DNA of 64,000 nucleotides, taken from contig NZ_JACJLR010000004.1 in assembly GCF_016902345.1 (NCBI RefSeq), positions 62,001 to 126,000 on the forward strand, in the 5' to 3' direction. The translations under genes and the position numbers were made by a program. Below, one piece after another: positions 60,959 to 64,000 of this stretch. Each line of letters opens with the position of its first letter. Position 1 is the first letter of the stretch. The notes beneath the pieces are model-generated. The model did not search any database, was not told where the DNA came from, and saw only the letters and a program-made list of their open reading frames with translations. This DNA is from Mediterraneibacter glycyrrhizinilyticus. Lineage in GTDB: Bacteria > Bacillota > Clostridia > Lachnospirales > Lachnospiraceae.

Positions 60959-61504
60959 ATGAATCAAAAGCGTATCCGGGCTTTGTCTGAATACTTCATT
61001 TTCTTTATGCTGTACTCTGTTATCGGGTGGATTTATGAAGTGTTCCTTGAAGTTGTTGTCTACCGGTGGGGTTTTTCAAACCGGGGCGTATTTTTCGGGC
61101 CTTACTGCATCATTTATGGATTCGGAGCATTGATACTTATCTTTTCCCTGTCCAGGCTTCAGAAAAAGCGCATCTATATCGGTAAACTCCTGGTCACTCC
61201 GCTTCTGGTTTTCCTGGGAATCGTTGTGATCACTACCGTTGTGGAACTTGCTGGCAGCTATATCATGGAATTCACCACCGGCGGCTGGCTCTGGGATTAC
61301 CGAAGGTTTGCCTTTAATTTCGAAGGCCGTATTGCCCTGAACCCAAGCATCCGTTTCGGCATCGGCGGCATGATCTTTCTTTATCTCCTGCAGCCCCTGT
61401 TCCGAAGGCTGTGCAGCAAGATGTCTGAAAGGGCTGTCCGTATCACAGCTTCCGTCCTGGCTGTCATATTCCTGATCGATATCATCTGTACTTACGCTTT
61501 TTAA
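60959..61504 (+). CDS. DUF1113/CmpB-type membrane protein (putative ABC transporter permease)
   Basis: 181 aa, four or five membrane segments: YFIFFMLYSVIGWIYEVFLE, RGVFFGPYCIIYGFGALILI, VFLGIVVITTVVELAGSYIM and RITASVLAVIFLIDIICTYA. The GWxYEV and GPYCIIYGFG patterns mark PF06541. Despite the name, transport is not proved. It lies 54 bases after the methyltransferase on the same strand, with GAGGGGGAT before the ATG. Confidence 0.85.
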   Translation: MNQKRIRALSEYFIFFMLYSVIGWIYEVFLEVVVYRWGFSNRGVFFGPYCIIYGFGALILIFSLSRLQKKRIYIGKLLVTPLLVFLGIVVITTVVELAGSYIMEFTTGGWLWDYRRFAFNFEGRIALNPSIRFGIGGMIFLYLLQPLFRRLCSKMSERAVRITASVLAVIFLIDIICTYAF

Positions 61505-61532
61505 TGAAAACAGAGTCTGGCCCTGACAACTC

Positions 61533-61564
61533 AAAATCCCCTGCTTTATCCGCAGGGGATTTTT
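61533..61564. terminator. Bidirectional terminator between the DUF1113 gene and sir2
   Basis: AAAATCCCCTGC pairs with GCAGGGGATTTT around TTTATCC, with T runs on both strands. Confidence 0.92.
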
Positions 61565-61579
61565 CTTTATCGCGACAGG

Positions 61580-62308
61580 TTATCGTACCTCAAGACGCCC
61601 CAGGATCTCTCCGATCGGGGCAGCGATCGTAAGTTCTGCGCGCACGGTCCTCCCTGTCTCGGACTTATTGATAACAACAAGGTGCTTCCCCCGGAAATAA
61701 TCAATAAATCCCGCAGCCGGATAGACCACCAGCGACGTACCTCCAATGATCAGAGTATCCGCTTCCGAGATTGCCCGCACAGCACCGCTGATCGTCCCGC
61801 TGTCCAGTCCTTCCTCGTAAAGCACCACATCCGGCTTTATGATCCCGCCGCATTCACATCTGGGGATTCCTGCTGATCCTTTCACATACTCTGCACTGTA
61901 AAATTTCCCGCAGTCCATACAGTAATTCCTGTGTATGCTTCCATGCAGCTCATATACACATTTACTTCCCGCAGCCTGATGGAGCCCGTCAATATTCTGA
62001 GTGACGACTGCAGTCAGTTTTCCTGCCTGTTCCAGTTCTGCAAGTTTCCTGTGCGCTGCATTCGGCTTCGCATCAAGGATCATCATCTTCTCCTTATAAA
62101 ACTCATAAAACGCCTCTGTATGGTTCAGGAAAAATGTATGGCTCACCACTTCTTCCGGCGAGTATCTGTAATGCTGATGATAGATACCGTCTGCACTCCG
62201 GAAATCCGGGATGCCGCTCTCTGTAGACACGCCCGCTCCGCCGAAAAACACGATCCGTCTGCTGTCATCCACGATCTTCTGAAGCTGTTCTGTTTCTTTC
62301 TCGTACAT
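61580..62308 (-). CDS. Sir2-family NAD-dependent protein deacetylase
   Basis: 242 aa. IVFFGGAGVSTESGIPDFRS is the GAGxS/NAD site, VVTQNIDGLHQAAGSKCVYE with LHGS holds the catalytic His, and two Cys pairs (YCMDCGKFYS and PRCECGG) bind zinc. VVYPAAGFIDYFRGKHLVVI ends the Rossmann part. It removes acyl groups from lysine. No acetylase partner is visible nearby. Confidence 0.95.
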   Translation of the reverse strand: MYEKETEQLQKIVDDSRRIVFFGGAGVSTESGIPDFRSADGIYHQHYRYSPEEVVSHTFFLNHTEAFYEFYKEKMMILDAKPNAAHRKLAELEQAGKLTAVVTQNIDGLHQAAGSKCVYELHGSIHRNYCMDCGKFYSAEYVKGSAGIPRCECGGIIKPDVVLYEEGLDSGTISGAVRAISEADTLIIGGTSLVVYPAAGFIDYFRGKHLVVINKSETGRTVRAELTIAAPIGEILGRLEVR

Positions 62309-62427
62309 ACTGTACCTCCTTCTTCCCGCAGCATTTCGCTCACTGTCTCAGATCCGCACTTTTTCTCTCTCCGCCTTTCAGGTTCCTGCTGTTCACATCC
62401 CTGCTTTCCAGATCCTTCGCCGCTGTT

Positions 62428-63057
62428 CTAGTCCTCTAAAAGATTTCCACATTTCACATGTTTGTCAAAGATCTCCTGCATCTTCTCCCAGACTGTTTCC
62501 GATGTATCCGGGATCCTCTCATTCCGTTTCATCGGCTGGGAACGATGCACGCCGTGTTCTTTCCAGCTCCTGCCGCCTGATGCGTCGTTCAGAAGGAGCG
62601 GCTGGAAATTATCCAGGAGATGCGCAAATTTAGCCTCCGGCGTCTCATATGCCTCAAACTCCTCCCACAGCTCCCGGAAATACTGCCCCTGATCCTCCGG
62701 CAAAAGTCCGAAGATCCGGTCAGCAGCTTTTACCTCCCGCTCCCGTTTTGTCTGTGCTCCTTTCTCATCATATGCATAGGTGTCTCCCGCATCGATCTCC
62801 ACAAGGTCATGGATCAGCACCATGATCATCACTTTCGTCAGGTCTGCCTTATCTTCCATATGTTCCTGAAGAAGCACTGCCATCAGAGCGAGATGCCAGG
62901 AATGCTCTGCATCATTTTCCTTTCTCTCACCGTCCGCAAGATAGGTCTGGCGGAAAATGTTTTTCACCTTGTCCACTTCTACGATAAAACGGATCTGTTT
63001 CTCCAGCCGCTCTTTTTCCGGCGCCAGATTCTTCTCTTCCAACACGATCATCTCCAT
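62428..63057 (-). CDS. HD-domain phosphohydrolase (YfbR-like)
   Basis: 209 aa. HD motif: GERKENDAEHSWHLALMAVL (His with His-Leu) and VMIMVLIHDLVEIDAGDTYA (HD), then LDNFQPLLLNDASGGRSW. Close families include the 5'-deoxynucleotidase YfbR. A nucleotide substrate is likely but unproved. The gap to sir2 is 119 bases with no clear signal. Confidence 0.88.
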   Translation of the reverse strand: MEMIVLEEKNLAPEKERLEKQIRFIVEVDKVKNIFRQTYLADGERKENDAEHSWHLALMAVLLQEHMEDKADLTKVMIMVLIHDLVEIDAGDTYAYDEKGAQTKREREVKAADRIFGLLPEDQGQYFRELWEEFEAYETPEAKFAHLLDNFQPLLLNDASGGRSWKEHGVHRSQPMKRNERIPDTSETVWEKMQEIFDKHVKCGNLLED

Positions 63058-63105
63058 TTCTTTCTATCTGCTGTATATTCTACCACATTCCTGACAAAAC
63101 AACGT

Positions 63106-63155
63106 AAAAAAATACCCTCTGTACAGAAATCTTTCATTTCTTTACAAAGGGTATC
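63106..63155 (-). terminator. Terminator of the Lys/Ala-rich protein gene
   Basis: On the minus strand ATACCCTTTGTA pairs with TACAGAGGGTAT, extended by AGAAAT/ATTTCT, and seven T residues follow. It separates the gene at 63196 from the HD gene. Confidence 0.88.
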
Positions 63156-63195
63156 GCTATACTATGTTTTTAATCCGTCTGACAAAATCCTGTTC

Positions 63196-63684
63196 TTACA
63201 GATCAACTTCTCCCGTAGTGTCCCCGTTTACAACATAATATGCCTTGGACTCTTCCGGTTTCAGATAAATCTTGACGTCTTTCATATCGCCAACTTTATT
63301 CTTCAGAACTTTTGTCCAGATCTCTTTTACTTTCTGAAGGATCTCTTTGTCGGAATACTCTTTTCCGTAGAACTGAAGGTACATCTCTGTCTTAAGCTCC
63401 GCTTTTTTTGCCGGTGCTTTCTTCGCCGGTGTCTTCTTTGCCGCTGCCTTCTTAGCCGGTGCTTTCTTTGCAGTTGTCTTCTCTGCTGCCTTTTCCTCTG
63501 GTGTATCTACTAAAACTCCTGCTTTTGTCTCAAGCTTCTTCGTCGTATCTTTCTTTGTCTCGATCGCTTTTGCTGCCGGTTTCTCAACCTTCGCTTCTGC
63601 CTTCTCTGTCTTAGCTGCAGCCGGCTTTACTGTTTCTTTCTTTTCAGCCGTTACTTTTGCTGTAGATGCTTTTTTTACTGCCAT
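63196..63684 (-). CDS. Lys/Ala-rich protein with DUF6465-like C-terminus
   Basis: 162 aa. Residues 1-98 are Lys/Ala/Thr-rich, with histone H1-like KKAPAKKAAAKKTPAKKAPA repeats. The C-terminal 65 residues are ordered: LKTEMYLQFYGKEYSDKEIL, QKVKEIWTKVLKNKVGDMKD and PEESKAYYVVNGDTTGEVDL, which fits the DUF6465 family of clostridia. The tail may bind DNA or RNA; the domain function is unknown. GGAGGGAACAAGT precedes the ATG. Confidence 0.8.
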   Translation of the reverse strand: MAVKKASTAKVTAEKKETVKPAAAKTEKAEAKVEKPAAKAIETKKDTTKKLETKAGVLVDTPEEKAAEKTTAKKAPAKKAAAKKTPAKKAPAKKAELKTEMYLQFYGKEYSDKEILQKVKEIWTKVLKNKVGDMKDVKIYLKPEESKAYYVVNGDTTGEVDL

Positions 63685-63806
63685 ACTTGTTCCCTCCTAA
63701 AATAATACACCCAAGTATTCCGGCACTGGCTTTTTTTACTTTATAGCTGCTGCCAGCACCGATTAGAAATTCACCTTTTATCTCAAAGTTCCAACGAGAT
63801 TGTACC

Positions 63807-64000
63807 TCATTTTTGCGGATACGTCAAATTTTTTTGATATCCTCTGAAAAACTCTGACAGCCCGTTCAGCGTCTTCAGAAGCACCGGAATCTCTTCCTCG
63901 TCCAGCTTATCGATCACTGCACTGGTCATCTGCATATGATAATCCCTGTGATGGTCATATGCCTTAACCCCTTTCGGAGTGAGTCCGATAAACACCACTC
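63807..64000 (-). CDS. MarR-like transcriptional regulator, C-terminal part (cut by window end)
   Basis: About 64 residues are visible: VVFIGLTPKGVKAYDHHRDY, then HMQMTSAVIDKLDEEEIPVL and LKTLNGLSEFFRGYQKNL. LTPKGxxAYDHHRxYH and the following dimer helix are typical of the wing and C-terminal helices of MarR proteins. The DNA-recognition part is beyond the window, so the assignment is moderate. Confidence 0.7.
   Translation of the reverse strand, partial: VVFIGLTPKGVKAYDHHRDYHMQMTSAVIDKLDEEEIPVLLKTLNGLSEFFRGYQKNLTYPQK

Overview
The window reads as chromosomal DNA of a Gram-positive anaerobe of the class Clostridia, most likely family Lachnospiraceae. The basis is the gene set and layout: an S10-spc-alpha ribosomal superoperon with a zinc-type S14 and a KOW protein beside infA, an AdhE under apparent Rex control, a selenocysteine locus, hydF, and a DUF6465-like Lys/Ala-rich protein. 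Species cannot be named from the sequence alone. No insertion sequence, phage gene or CRISPR array was found.

Region 1 (1-17,900, all minus strand) is a surface-polysaccharide locus. Transcription runs right to left from an LCP ligase (16.2-17.9 kb) through a CapD/WbpM-type dehydratase and its DegT aminotransferase, a GT2 enzyme, a Wzm/Wzt-type ABC exporter, two GlfT2-like glycosyltransferases, a priming sugar transferase and another GT2. At about 4.88 kb base composition drops sharply, and a distinct AT-rich module follows (Wzy-like protein, DegT, acyltransferase, second priming transferase, ATP-grasp). This looks like a swapped cassette.

Region 2 (18-31 kb) is housekeeping: tRNA-Arg, trpS, a PAP2 phosphatase, a TetR/lipid-kinase pair, an SfsA-MutY fusion, a HAD/uppP pair diverging from a SleB-type cell-wall hydrolase, a kinase-fold protein, and adhE with two Rex-like operators.

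Region 3 (31-48 kb, minus) is the ribosomal superoperon: rpsJ to rplQ, with secY, adk, infA, rpmJ and rpoA. It lacks map between adk and infA. Several spacers are unusually long and carry a shared short repeat. A promoter with a structured leader precedes rpsJ. On the opposite strand next to it lies a possible structured RNA (48.0-48.3 kb).

Region 4 (48.3-59.8 kb, minus) holds a HIT protein, hydF and a near-complete selenium module. In transcription order it is: a 60-aa membrane protein, yedF, selD, selA, selB, a LysR regulator, a NifS-like enzyme, a YedE-type transporter, a TusA-like protein, a DUF3343 protein, and selC (tRNA-Sec). selD contains an in-frame UGA at codon 16 with a SECIS-like hairpin, so this selenophosphate synthetase appears to be a selenoprotein made by the machinery next to it.

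Region 5 (60-64 kb) carries a SAM methyltransferase, a DUF1113-type membrane protein, a sirtuin, an HD phosphohydrolase, the Lys/Ala-rich DUF6465-like protein, and the end of a MarR-like regulator.
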